DNA of 64,000 nt from Capsicum annuum (Eukaryota; Streptophyta; Magnoliopsida; Solanales; Solanaceae), in assembly GCF_002878395.1 (NCBI RefSeq), contig NC_061121.1:45962402-46026401 (forward strand), read 5' to 3'. Below the pieces are notes generated by a model. The model saw only the letters and a program-made list of their open reading frames with translations. It searched no databases and was not told the DNA's origin. The translations under genes were made by a program, and so were the position numbers. Shown here in pieces: positions 1 through 10,665 of the stretch. Position 1 is the stretch's first letter. Every line of letters starts with the position of its first letter.

Positions 1-183
1 AAGAACCATCAGATTAATGATCCAATACAATAGATAAACCTCCTGTTGGATAAAATCCTATCAACTCTTTTAACAGGAAATGTCCAAGACTTGATTTTTC
101 TAACGATCATTTATCTACCGTGATAAATGACCCTATATTGGAAGAAATCTAAACAATATTGACCGTTGATAACTTTTCCAACT

Positions 184-870
184 GATCACTCATGTGTTGC
201 AACAGATGTGTGACCTGTTGCGTAGACCATTCATCTTTCTCAATAGATGAGTGATATATTTTGTATTATCGTAACAAATTTCTCAGCCATTGTTGCAGGT
301 TAGTCAACTACTCTGACAGATCACTCATATGTTACAACAGATATGTGCTCTGTTGCATAAACCATTCATCTTTCTTAACAGATGAGTGATATATTTTGTA
401 TTGTCGCAATAGATTACTCAGCCGTTGCTACATATTATTTAACTATTCCAACAGATAGCTCATATATCATAATAGATGATGTCACAACAGATGTGTGATT
501 TGTTGCACAGACCATTCATCTTTCTCAGCAGTGAGTGATATATTTTGTATTATCACAACAGATTACTCAGCCGTTGCTACAGGTTATTTAACTGTTCTAA
601 CACCACTTACATGTTAAAACAGATGATGTTTCAATAGATGTGTGATCTGCTCCATAGGTCATTCATTTTTTTCAACAGATGAGTGATTTTTTTTGTATTA
701 TCACAACAAATTACTCATTTGTTGCAACAGGTTATTTAACTGTCCCAACGGATCACTTATATATCACAATAATGTGTGATCTATTACACAGACCATTCAT
801 ATATCTTAAAAGATGAGTGATATATTTTGTATTATTGTAATAGATTACTCATTCATTGCAATAGGTTGGT
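184..870. repeat. Tandem array, about 5 copies of a 135-149 bp unit
   Basis: Successive units start near 184, 319, 454, 602 and 751, giving spacings of 135, 135, 148 and 149. Each unit runs in the same order: GATCACTCAT, a TGTTGCAACAG-like core, ACCATTCATC, GATGAGTGATATATTTTGTATT, a second core, then GTTATTTAACTGTTC. The two longer spacings come from an extra piece of about 13 bp beside the first core. Copies are diverged by point changes, so the array is old. It lies directly upstream of the DUF1985-like pseudogene. The first 180 bases hold degenerate sequence of similar flavour, with no gene. Confidence 0.8.
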
Positions 871-1029
871 TTTATGCCGCAACAGATATACTACCTGGTG
901 CAATAAATTGGTGATCTGTTACAACTGTTACTTTACTGTTTTGCTTGTTTGATTTGCTTTTATCCCTTTTTAATGATATATTAATCAAATATATTATATT
1001 TTTTTATGTTCCTGTTAATTTAAGATAAT

Positions 1030-3372
1030 ATGGTTCCCAAAAGAATAGAAACCAAATCATGTCCAAATAAAGGAACAAGTGAAGTAGCTAGGCTATATCC
1101 ACCACTCTATAAGCTTGTTTTACAAGCATTATCTCAATCGGGAGCAGAATATGATGAACACGAGGAGGAAGAATGTTTCAAAAAAGATGATGCAAATGCT
1201 AATAGCCTTTCCACTGAAGTATTGGTCAAAGCCTTCAGCATTGATCGTTATCCTGTGAGAATGCAGTACGATGGTACTGCAGATTTAACGGGTGATTTCG
1301 TGGTTAAGTCAGCTATAGAAAAATCTTTTGATGCCTTCATAAAAATACTTTGAGAAAAAAAATTGGATGCTTATTTCAGGGACAACTGCTTTGGGAAATA
1401 TCTTGATTTGCCGGAGGACAACAATGCTCATTTCCAAATAAAAATAGTATATGAACTTCTCAAGCGTATGTTTATGTATGAAAACAAAGATAAGATGGAT
1501 GAGGTGTGGATAAATTACTATGGTATACCTATTTGTTTTGGTTGGAAGGAGTTTTCTATAGTTTCTAGACTAAAATGTTATCCTCCTTCCCAAGTTATAC
1601 CTATTCTAACCCCAAAAAAGTACCCCGCACACCCAAAAAGGCAAAGGCAAGTCGTATGATCATGATGACCTGGTGTCCATTGTTCGTCCAAGCTTCAAAA
1701 ATAAAAATTTGATAGAAGCGTTGAAAGGTAAAGGACTTTCAAAGAAGCACAAGCACTCATTGTGCTTGGTTTGATTTATACATAATATTCTTTGAGCGAG
1801 AGACGCTAACAAAAACATAAGCCTCGATTTAATAAAGCTCTCCGAGGATCTTGAGGAATTTAACAGCTATTCTTAGGGGTATAAAAGCTTCAAAATAACT
1901 GTCAAATATTTGTTGACTCCGTTAGCGCCAAAGACAGTCAACTTATATGGCTTTCCATGGGCTTTCGTGGTAAATGTTTCTTTCTTCTATTATGATATCA
2001 TTCATTTTTTTACTCAATAATGGTTTTGATTTATTGACATTATTTTATAGGCTTGGGCGTTTGAAGCCATTCCTTATTTGAGACAACAAGTGAACTACTA
2101 GGAAGGAGTTTTCTGTCCAATAATCTTGAGATGGTTGTCGGCCAAAACTGATCAAAATGTAAAATTTCTTGATCTCTTCAACCCCCGAAGGATGCAGTAA
2201 GTATAATTATAATTAATTTTTTCTTTTAATTAATTATTATTTTAATGATCTAATCATCATTCTAATATATGTAATAATTTATGTTAGATTGTGCATCCGT
2301 TGCTAGTTCTGACCAATCGAGAGTTAAAGATGCCATTTTTTCTTACTTTACAGTCTGTGCAAACTTTATCGGACCTAAGGTCATCGACAAAATGAAAATG
2401 GAATTGTTTAGAGCAACAACCATTACAAGAAAAATAATTTTGGAGGGTGGACTTATTGTTGTTGATGGTCTTAGTGGTGATAGAGTTATTGGTGGTAGTG
2501 GTGCTGCTGTTGGTGCTAATGATGCTCCTCTTACAGTATTTAAAGAAAACTATTATGAGTATGATCATACTTATTATACAGATTTTGCCTCTCTCAGTGA
2601 ATGTTCTGCATGCAAATGTCAAGACTGCAGGGCGAAACATAATATAGTGATTAATGCTATTAATACACTAACTGCTTCTGTAAAGGAATTGACATCTAAG
2701 AGGGGTCTCATTCCATCAAAGAAGATTTTATTTCCATCCACTCCATTAGAGATTAGGGCTAAGAGGAGAAGAAGAGCGATTTCCAGAGCATTATCAAGAA
2801 TCCAAAAAAGCAAAATTACAACTCCTCTATCTGTGTGTTACACTGAGCAACGTACAATGTCCAAAGGAGAGCAGTACGAGCTGAAGAAGGTGAATATATA
2901 TGTCTTCCAACTGACAAAACAAACAGACACATATCTATTTCAACAGATGACACATCTGCTAAAAATTATCAAACAGATATATATATCTGTTGCAATAGTT
3001 GACTGACTTGTTGCACCAGATAAAGTATCTGGTTCAACATATGTCTCGTCTATTTTATAAAATCAACCAGCTCTTTATACCGCTTTTATTTATACCAACA
3101 GACGACCTATTTGATGCAACAGACGATTCATATGTTGCAATGGATGGTTCATTCGTTGGAAATTATCATACAGGATTTTCCTCATGTAGAAATTTGTCCC
3201 AACAATTGATTCATTATTGCAATAGAAATATAATCTATTTGGGACAATTTAAAGTGGGAGGAAGACTTGTTTGATTTGCTAGAAGAGATGAGTTATTCTT
3301 TTTCGTTTTGTTGTATCTCAGTGATTAGCATTGACTAATTTTGGCTTTCCAGGTGGACGTAGAAGAAGCTAC
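1030..3372 (+). pseudogene. DUF1985/Ulp1-protease-like transposon-associated protein, N-terminal part, broken
   Basis: The ATG at 1030 opens a reading frame that continues through one TGA (1351-1353) in the same frame to about 1660. It carries a DUF1985-like region around DKMDEVWINYYGIP and FSIVSRLKCYPP. Later exon-like blocks follow, with probable introns near 1971-2050 and 2200-2283. The block at 2051-2197 reads AWAFEAIPYLRQQVNY then a stop, then ILRWLSAK. The block at 2281-2890 has a Cys-rich CSACKCQDCRAKH stretch and a basic AKRRRRAISRALSRIQKS stretch. The last recognisable piece is VDVEEATAEHH at 3353-3385, after an acceptor-like TTTCCAG. The Ulp1 (C48) catalytic domain that normally follows in this family is absent here. 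Proteins of this type are known cargo of Mutator-like elements in plants. Family assignment is by recognition; breakage is seen directly. Confidence 0.65.
2925..3275. repeat. CTGTTGCAACAG-type minisatellite inside a pseudogene intron
   Basis: Degenerate 20-30 bp units of the form AACAGATGANNCATCTGTTGCAA occur between the last two exon-like blocks of the plus-strand Ulp1-like pseudogene. They can be read as open frame (2999-3274), but the frame is only repeat sequence. Confidence 0.6.
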
Positions 3373-3599
3373 TGCTGAACATCATTGATAATATGCTACT
3401 CTTTTTATGAAAATATAGAGAACAAAAAATGTATAAACCATACGTAAGCGACAATAAAGATTCATGACAAGTAAAACCAAATTTCATAGCACTGGATGAA
3501 GAACAACTTGTCCTGAGTAGATCTTTATAGCTTGAACATGTTAAATTAATCATTGACATCATACTTAAATTGTTGTTGATGTATTTATTGAGATCTGGA

Positions 3600-4025
3600 C
3601 CCATAATAATTTTTTTTACATTTTATTATTCGTTGACTTATTTCAGCTAATTTATGAAGGCTTTGATTTATTTTATTTTGTCTATGAATTTTATTTATTC
3701 CTTAGATTTTAAGTTATTAATTGAAAAGAAATAGTAGATTCAAATATTGCAACAGATAATGTACCTGTTACAACAGACGACACATCTATTAGAAAAATCA
3801 AACAGATTTAGACATATATTGCAACAGGTACATAATCTGTTAGAATTTATCAAACATGTCTTCCTACTGTTGCAACAGATGGACTTAGATAGAAACATCA
3901 AGATAATGCAATAGATGATCAACCTATTGCAACAGATAAACTATATGTCAGAACAGGTAGAATAACTGTTACAACGGATGGAGAATCTGTTGCCTTACAA
4001 AAATTCAACTTTTGTTGGACATAAA
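3600..4025. repeat. Gene-free stretch with a minisatellite block
   Basis: Bases 3600-3734 are AT-rich with nothing recognised. From about 3740 to 4000 the same degenerate minisatellite appears, with TTGCAACAGAT cores near 3749, 3814, 3873 and 3928 and TATCAAACA linkers. Open frames read through it on the minus strand are repeat artefacts. Between 4025 and 4235 two near-identical pieces containing AAAATAGGCATCAA (about 4114 and 4152) form a short direct repeat. Confidence 0.55.
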
Positions 4026-4237
4026 AAATTGCCACTACGTGTAAAAAGGTTAAAGTAAATTGAAATAAAAAAGGCAGAACCCATCGACGGTGTTCAGTTC
4101 AAAAAACTAAAATAAAATAGGCATCAAGTAGACAGTGTTCATTTTAAACACGTAAAATAAAATAGGCATCAAATGTGTCAGTCTGACACATGACTTGCCG
4201 CCACTTGGCCCCCAACGATCATTCTCCCCCCTCCCAT

Positions 4238-4252
4238 TATCTTATATATTCA
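4238..4252 (+). promoter_or_regulatory. TATA-box-like element upstream of the GRF zinc-finger gene
   Basis: CTTATATATTCAT lies about 120 bp before the ATG at 4368. A CT-rich leader lies in between (TTTTTCTTCATCGTCATC and similar), the usual look of a plant promoter and 5' leader. No experimental start site is known; this is inference from composition and spacing. Confidence 0.4.
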
Positions 4253-4367
4253 TATTCCTCCTAAAATTTAATTCTAAATTCCCAAATCTTTTTCTTCATC
4301 GTCATCTTCTTTTATCTATCCAAATTCTTCAAATTATTTCTTTCATTTCTTCCGACTGAGCTTGACA

Positions 4368-4778
4368 ATGTTGAGCGTATCTTCCACTATTTTTTGTGAT
4401 AAAGATTTTCAATATTGTAAGTGCGGTCATGAAGCTTTGTTAAAGACTTCTTGGACTCAACAAAATCCGGGTCATAGGTTTTTTACTTGTAAGATTTCAA
4501 AGGTAATATATTTTTTATTTAATTAGTTGATTAATTATTGACTTGTAATTATTTTGTAATTATGTTCTCTTTTTTTATAGAAATTGGGTGGATGCGATTA
4601 CTTTCATTGGTATGAAGAATGACACCCTTCACAAGCAAATCGTGTAATCTGGGGTTTGTTGAACAAAATCAAGGCTTCTGAAGAGAAACAAAATGGATCA
4701 ATAAGATACTACATTGTTGCCATTAGTGCTACTGGTTTGGTGTTGTTGGGCACATGGATATTTAAGACTAACTGCTGA
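4368..4778 (+). pseudogene. Small GRF-type zinc-finger protein with C-terminal hydrophobic segment, one internal stop
   Basis: Exon 1 (4368-4502, 45 codons) starts MLSVSSTIFCDKDF and carries the first half of a GRF zinc finger: CKCGHEALLKTSWT, then NPGHRFFTC. It ends at a GT donor (4503). A 78-bp intron ends in TTTTTTATAG at 4580. Exon 2 continues in frame with GGCDYFHWYEE, the second half of the finger. The spacing of Cys pairs and the NPG.RFF.C...GGC.YF.W pattern is diagnostic of GRF fingers, which bind nucleic acid. A TGA at 4620-4622 then interrupts the frame. The same frame goes on with ANRVIWGLLNKIKASEEK and a hydrophobic tail (YYIVAISATGLVLLGTWIF) to the stop at 4776. Many small plant GRF proteins end in such a segment. 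It may be a recently broken gene, or the stop may be an allele. It is not in the same frame system as the flanking Ulp1-like pseudogenes. Confidence 0.7.
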
Positions 4779-4860
4779 AATTTTCATGGTGGTGTGTGTA
4801 TTTGCTACTGGTTTTGTATTGTTGAGCACATGGATATTCAAGCGTAACTATTGAAAAATA
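4738..4860 (+). repeat. 66-bp tandem duplication of the GRF gene's 3' end
   Basis: GCTACTGGTTTGGTGTTGTTG (from 4738) and its diverged copy GCTACTGGTTTTGTATTGTTG (from 4804) are 66 bp apart. Each is followed by CACATGGATATT and a stop-bearing tail. The unit equals 22 codons and covers the hydrophobic C-terminal segment plus stop, so the second copy lies just after the coding end. Confidence 0.65.
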
Positions 4861-4864
4861 TCAA

Positions 4865-5085
4865 AAAGATTTAGGCATATGTTGTAAAATTTAGGTCATC
4901 TGTTGGAAATTATCAAACAAGTCTTCCCACTGTTGCAACAGATTAGACTTAGATTAGATTATTAGATTATTCATAGAAATAACATCGGCGTAATGCAACA
5001 GATGACCAACCTATTGCGACAGATAAACTATCTGCCAGAATAGATTTAATATATTTTACAATAGATTGACAATCTATTGCATTAT
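4865..5085. repeat. CTGTTGCAACAG-type minisatellite block
   Basis: Degenerate units with CTGTTGCAACAGATTAG near 4931, ATGCAACAGATGACC near 4994 and CAATCTATTGCATT near 5070. They separate the GRF gene from the 3' end of the minus-strand Ulp1-like pseudogene. A plus-strand frame starting at 5077 lies over the antisense of that pseudogene and is not treated as a gene. Confidence 0.6.
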
Positions 5086-5934
5086 AAAAAACTCAACTTT
5101 CATAAAAAAAAAATTATTGCCACTACATTTACATGTAATAAAATGAAGGGTGACTTGAACTTAAAAATTGCTATTTCACAGGCTCTTCTATATACACAGG
5201 CTTCAGGCGTCCAATTGGTACCCTATAAGCCCAGACCTCTTATAGGTTTTCCACAGTGTTATCACATAGAAAAGTCATTGGCTCGCAATTTTTGTGCCGG
5301 TCATCAAATATTCAATATATGCAAGAGCGTACGAGCCGCTCGCTTTAGCGGCATCATCTTTTAGAAGGATCATTCCCTTGTTTTGACCTTCAAAATCCCA
5401 TGATTTCTTTATCAACACTTCCTTTGGAAAATAATTCATTAGTTTACTCTTCCTTAACAAGATGGGCAACAACGCCATCAGTGGCTCCACGAAGAGAAAA
5501 AGATCAAAATCACCGATGAGAGGTACGTTGGAGTCATAAATATTGATCTTTCCCTTCTTGAGTAGTATCTCAAAAGCTCGATAATTTATGTCGTTCATGC
5601 TAATGACTACAAGAATCTTTTTTGCCTCGGTCTAGCTCTTGCTGTGTAGATTTTGCCTCTCCCCTCTAACATATTTTATCATTTCTTCTTCATCCAAGAC
5701 CAACGTAGGAACTAAGAAATCAAGTCCTATGCCAAGAGATAACACCTCCCCATTGAGTTAATCATACCTATCCTTGAGATTCTTACAAAAGTCGAGGTCT
5801 ATTATTCTATCGACAACGTCATAAGTTTCTCTGTACGTTAATTTCCTTTTCCTCATGAGGCAGAGAATTATGTCAACATGTTGTGATATAAGAAGTCAAT
5901 TTTTAAATAGATTAGTAATTGTAAAGATGCAATG

Positions 5935-6075
5935 GATGGTCCATATTTTGCATAGGGTTATCTGAATCAATAATCCAATGCTACTTATGCAACAGATGGA
6001 TAATAAGTTGAAACAGAACCACTACCAGTTACACCAGTATACCCAGTTATTACAACAAATGTTAAATATATTGCG
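5935..6075. repeat. Minisatellite in the Ulp1-like pseudogene
   Basis: Units such as TATGCAACAGATGGATAA and TACAACAAATGTTAAATATATTGC interrupt the minus-strand pseudogene between its linker and its peptidase-like block, at an intron-like position. Confidence 0.5.
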
Positions 6076-6969
6076 TAGCTTCTTCTTCATGGGGTACATT
6101 AGAAGGTCTAGTTTAGGAAAAGTAAACTTGCCTTATCCTCATACGGCATACGCATATCAGTCATAGTCTGGAATTCTTGAGGGAAAAAGGGAGGCCTGGG
6201 GTAATCTGGTGCGCCTGGCTTGGCATTCTTGGCCTATCGCAGATCCCTCTTCTCTTCGGTGCCAAGTTCCGCATATATGTTCACCTTCTTAGCCCCTTAA
6301 CTTCAATAGCTTTTGGAGAGGGAGGAATTGCAATTTCTTTTTATTTTCGACTGGAGAGTACATCTCTAATTGCTCTTTTCTTTCTCCAAACCAACACTGT
6401 AGGGGTTTGTGGCTTCCTCACCTTCTTGTATGGTATGACAAACCTCTTGGATTTGAATTCCTTGATAGCTTTAGAGATAGACTCTACTTTTTTAAAGAGT
6501 TTATCCTATCTATCCTTCCACTCTTCATATTCATAACAAGAACACGAGGGTAAAGAGGGGTGAGAGGGACCCGTGTAAGGGTAAAAGGGGGTGTTTTCAA
6601 ACATATTTATTCTTTCTTAAGCATCAATATGCTCATCATTATGAGTGGTAGAAAAATTATCATGCCTTCCACTAACACCAACAACTCCACCAGAAGAAGC
6701 ACCCAGATCTGCCTTAGTAGGTTGGTCATGAAGAGCCTCAACATTAGGCTGACCTTGCCTAACTGCTCTTCTTATGGCTATTGCTCCAACCAATTCCTTC
6801 TTTATTAACTCCACTGTTGGGTTTGCTATATTATCAACATGACCTAGAGTAATATAAGAAGTCATCACCGACTCCTCCTCAGTAGGCACAATCCATGGAT
6901 GCACAACCTGTAAAAAAAAGACAGATGCATTTAAATCATATAATATAATAATTTTCATAGTTGGGATAC

Positions 6970-7350
6970 ATTTTAAGAAAAAGATCCATCTGTTGCATTG
7001 TTTGCAGTATATGGTTAAAATTTATTTGAGTCTGGTTCAGAAAAACAGAGTAACACATGGATAATCTGATGCAAAATATCAATCATTTGTTGCAACAGTT
7101 GCACAAGATGGGTAATTTATTATGCAACAAATGATCTATACGTCTCAACAAATGAATAATATGTTATCATATTACACATCAGTTTCATAATTTACAGTAG
7201 ATGGTTAATCTGTTAGGAGTCGAGTTCATAGAACCAAAGTAACAGATGGGTAATCTGATACAAGATATCAATCGTACCTTGTCACAATAGATGTCCTATT
7301 TGGTGCATCAGATATAACATTTGTTGCACCAGATATAATATTTGTTCAAT
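6970..7350. repeat. Minisatellite in an intron of the Ulp1-like pseudogene
   Basis: Degenerate repeats between two exon-like blocks (7550-7385 and 6958-6617): GATCCATCTGTTGCATTG near 6980, TTTGTTGCAACAGTTGCAC near 7087, and the pair GTTGCACCAGATATAATATT and TGCATCAGATATAACATTTG near 7300. The motif family is the same as in the plus-strand Ulp1-like pseudogene. Confidence 0.6.
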
Positions 7351-8737
7351 ATCTTTCTTTGAGTAAAATTATTTTACTTGAAGAAGACGTACTGCATCAT
7401 CCAGAGGGTTAAAGAGATCAGCCTCCTTAATATTGGAGTTGCTTTTTGCAGCCAACCACCTAAACATCCTTGGATGAAAAACCTCATTTGGGTAATCCAT
7501 TAACTACTTTCGGAGGGGAGGAATAGCTTTAAATGCCCAAGCGTAAAAAATATAAACAGGAAGCAAGCAAAAAAAAGATCATAATAACTATATTCAATAT
7601 AAATTAATGGATGACTAAAATTAGTGATTAATTTTACCATGAAGCCCAAGGAACGATATATAATATGGTCGTCCATGAGGATAACTTTGTCAGTAAATAT
7701 TGGACAGTCAAGTAGAAGCTGTCATATCCCCAGGGATAATTGTTGAATTTATCAAAATCCTCAGAACGAGCCAACAAATCATCTTCTATGACCTTGTTGA
7801 TGTGTCTTGCCAATATAACCGAATAGGAAAACCAAACTAAGCATAATTGATCCCTATACTGCTCTGGTATGGTTTTATCCTTGAGATCTGTCAATAAATT
7901 TGATGCTTTGTAGCCACATCGAGCAATGTCAAATAACCCATCTATTTTTTCCTTGTGTTTGATTACCTTGAATATTTTACAGGGTGGTGGTCCTTCTGGA
8001 CGATGGCATCTCAAGCCCATCACTATGGCAAACTCTTGCAACACAAAACAAACAGGCATGCCACAGTAGTTGATCCAGTTTTCATACATCTTTTTTTTGC
8101 CCCCTCCTCCGGATCTTTATCATCCTCCAAGTACTTGATCCTGTGCTTGAGAAGATCATATACCATCATCATAGGGAAAGGGATATAGGCAGAGGGGTCC
8201 TTAGGCAGCTTAAGAAAGCATCCAAAGTAGCTTTACTTAAAAAGTCCACCTATGTTTTCGTTCTTCATAATTTTCATAAAATGTTCAAAAATTTTCCCCA
8301 TTGACATTTAAGTACAATTTGACCAGTTAGTTATTTTGCTTTTGGGTTATTTATCGGCACCGCAAATTGAAACCTGTCAATACTATAAGTTTTGATAGGA
8401 TCATGTGGGGTGTCGATATTAATTAACGCCCCATTAGTGATCCATTATTATCATATTGGTGATCATCCTCTTTCCCTTTCTCACTTTTATTTTCTTAATC
8501 ACCATCTACAGACCCTTGTCCATCTCCTTCAATATTGTTTTCATATCTCTTCTCAGCTTCACTTTTCCCTTACTGAGATTGTTCAGGAAACTCCTTCGAA
8601 TCCCTCTGTACTGTAGGCTTTTTTTTGGGTGGTCAAACATTGATCTACTTTCACTTTCTTTTCTTTTGGGAGATATGTTTTACCTACAAACAAAGAAAAG
8701 CAAAAATTACATTACAATTGATGTATGCATAGATTTT

Positions 8738-8945
8738 TAAAAAACATTACAAACACCACGAATACTGACACACCAATAGCCACCATCACAAACACCACCA
8801 ACCAATGCCACAAACAAACACCACAAATATCGACACCACCGATGGCCACCATAAACACCGCCAACCAATGCCACCACCAGTACCACCACGACGACCATAA
8901 ACACCACCACCACCACCAACACCAATACCACAAACACCATCTAAA
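8738..8945. repeat. CAC/ACC-rich low-complexity minisatellite
   Basis: The plus strand consists almost only of CAC, ACC, CAA and ACA triplets. CACCAACCAATGCCAC is repeated near 8795 and 8862, and there is a pure (CAC)n stretch near 8900-8920. Long frames on both strands (His/Thr-rich or Val/Trp-rich) are products of the repeat. It lies at the 5' side of the minus-strand Ulp1-like pseudogene. Confidence 0.75.
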
Positions 8946-8959
8946 AATACCACGATAGT

Positions 8960-9640
8960 CAATGAAACACTGCGACAGAAACTAGGCATTTCTCGAGTTC
9001 TTCCTACAATTTTACCATCAAAACTCAAAATTATAAACCCATTCTCGAAGATAATACAACTAAAAGTTTTATTTTTCATCATTAACCTAAAAGACCTTAT
9101 TTTTTAGAAAAAAAATAACAAATATAGAGCTCTTCTCAAACTCTGTTGCCTACGAATATAAAGAAAATGACTGATACAAGCAAGAATAAAGTTGAAAATA
9201 ACACCTATGTGGTTGAAAATAAGAAGAAAAGTGATCTGTTATGGAGGGTTGAGCAAATTTATTGAGTAGTTGTTGTCTGTACTATATTGTTGAGTGAGAG
9301 TGAGAGAGAAAGAGCGAGAACTCAATATTTGAAATGATGAAATATTTTGTATGAGTTGATTTGTATTTTGGAAAAGAGTGACAAGTTTTGAAAATATTAA
9401 TTTGGTCTGAATTGATCTTAATTATTTTTAAAATTATAAAATATATGTGTAATTTTTAACCCTCTCATCATGAAATTGCCAAAAGGTAAGTCAATTGAAA
9501 TTGCATAAAAACAATTAAAGTTTTAGTTGATCGAGTACCCTAGTTGAACCTATGAAAACTTACCCCTGGTCCTAGATTAATCAATTTAGGTATTATTAGT
9601 CTAACATATGAACTCAATTGAAATTATATAAAAACAAATG
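8960..9640. other. No gene seen; possible 5' leader of the minus-strand pseudogene
   Basis: AT-rich DNA. A purine-rich GAGTGAGAGTGAGAGAGAAA tract near 9290 would be a CT-rich 5' leader on the minus strand, consistent with the start of the Ulp1-like gene unit. From 9480 the first degenerate pieces of the following tandem array appear (CCTATGAAAACTTACCCC near 9550). Confidence 0.35.
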
Positions 9641-9850
9641 TTCAACATGTTGCATCAGATTTTGCATCTGTTGTAAATTATCAATTAGATTATGTAGCAA
9701 CAGATTACGAATCTATTGTAAATTATCAAACAAATTAAGTCATCTGTTGCGATAGATTACCCATCTATTGTAAATTATCAAATGGATTGTCATATGTCAC
9801 AACAAATTACCCATATGTTGTAAATTATCAAATAGGCACTGCTATCTGTT
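9640..9850. repeat. 52-bp minisatellite, block 1
   Basis: About four units anchored on TCTGTTGTAAATTATCAA start near 9667, 9712, 9764 and 9814 (spacings 45, 52, 50). Each unit has the form anchor, AATAGATTAAGTCAT, CTGTTGCGACAGATTACCCA. The core is a CTGTTG/CAACAG palindrome like that of the other minisatellites in this window. Confidence 0.75.
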
Positions 9851-10345
9851 GTGGCTGACCCTATGAGAACTCACCCCTAGTCCTAGATTAATCAATAGTT
9901 GACCCTATGAGAACTCACCCGTAGTCGTAGATTATTCATTTAAGGTATTAGTACCCTGTCCTAGATTAATCAATTAAGGTATTAGTTGAACATATAAGGT
10001 AGTAAGAATTAGTTCTGCTCAGAGTTATTGATCAACGACTCTGGTCGGAAGGAACACAGTACCGTCTCATCATGCAATTACAAAAGACTCAATTGAAGTT
10101 GTAGTTGACCCTATGAGAACTCACACCTAGTCCTAGATCATTCAATTAAGGTATTAGTAACCTAGTCCTAGATTAATTAATTAAGGTATTAGTCTAACAT
10201 ATGAGGTAGTAAGAATTGGTTCGGCTTAGAGTGATCGATCGACGACTCTAGTCGGGAGGAACGCAGTACTGTCTCATCATGCAATTGCCAAAAGACTCAA
10301 TTAAAGTTGTAGTTACCCTATGAGAACTTACATTTAATTAAGGTA
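9850..10345. repeat. 208-bp tandem repeat, block 1
   Basis: Unit order: TAGTTGACCCTATGAGAACT, CCTAGTCCTAGATTA pieces, CATATGAGGTAGTAAGAATT, GGCTCAGAGTGATCGATCG, ACGACTCTGGTCGGGAGGAA, CCGTCTCATCATGCAATTGC, AAAAGACTCAATTGAAGTTG. The TAGTTGACCC anchor recurs at 10102 and 10310, and the CATATGAGG anchor at 9991 and 10198. Part of the unit is itself duplicated (TCCTAGATTA.TCAATTAAGG occurs twice per unit). Confidence 0.8.
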
Positions 10346-10350
10346 TTAGT

Positions 10351-10665
10351 CTAACATATGAACTCAATTGAAATTATATATAAACAAATGTTCAACCTAT
10401 TACAACAAATGTCCTTTTTGTTGGATCAAATAAAACAGATTAGGTAATCTGTTATAACATATTATGCATCTGTTGTAAACTATCAAACATATTACGTTAT
10501 TTGTTGTGATAGATCATGAATCTGTTGTAAACTATCAAATAGATTAAGTCATCTGTTATGACAGATTACCCATCTGTTGTAAATTATCAAATAGATTAAG
10601 TCATATGTCGCAATAGATTACTCATCTGTTGTAAATTATCAAATAGGCGCTGTCATCTATTATAG
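10351..10665. repeat. 52-bp minisatellite, block 2
   Basis: Anchors TCTGTTGTAAACTATC lie at 10469, 10521, 10573 and 10625, spaced exactly 52 bp. The block opens with CATATGAACTCAATTGAAAT, as do blocks 1 (9604) and 3 (11505). That marks a higher-order unit. Confidence 0.82.

Larger units (their letters stand above)
5165..8690 (-). pseudogene. Ulp1 (C48)-like protease with DUF1985 N-terminal region, broken and triad-less
   Basis: Reading on the minus strand from 5' to 3'. Basic region at about 8690-8400. DUF1985-like block at 8250-7634, with PMMMVYDLLKHRIKYLEDD, then a frameshift, then NWINYCGMPVCF, FAIVMGLRCHRPEGPPP and NYPWGYDSFYLTVQYLL. FKAIPPLRK, FRWLAAKS and ADLFNPLDDAVR at 7550-7385, with one stop. 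VVHPWIVPTEEES and TLGHVDNIANPTVELIKKEL at 6958-6617. A degraded linker follows, then the C-terminal peptidase-like block at 5885-5165. That block holds HVDIILCLMRKR, two stops near 5757 and 5633, then MNDINYRAFEILLKKGKI and DSNVPL, and ends in a shifted frame with VWAY and PVYIEEPVK. Where the family has its catalytic His I read Asn (INYRAFEI), and where it has Cys in a DCG-like context I read Ser (KASGSYAL). The Asp position (YDSN) is kept. It is a dead gene. Family C48 proteins are desumoylating proteases, but such transposon-borne copies have no proven role. Confidence 0.68.

Noticed and set aside
2284..2813. Minus-strand and alternative plus-strand frames
   Set aside because: They overlap the recognisable exon of the plus-strand DUF1985/Ulp1-like pseudogene in other frames.
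6177..6808. Plus-strand frames of 119 and 82 codons
   Set aside because: They are antisense to the Ulp1-like pseudogene, whose minus-strand protein is recognisable in the same place.
8712..9082. Val/Gly/Trp-rich and His/Thr-rich frames
   Set aside because: All arise from a CAC/ACC simple repeat read in several frames.
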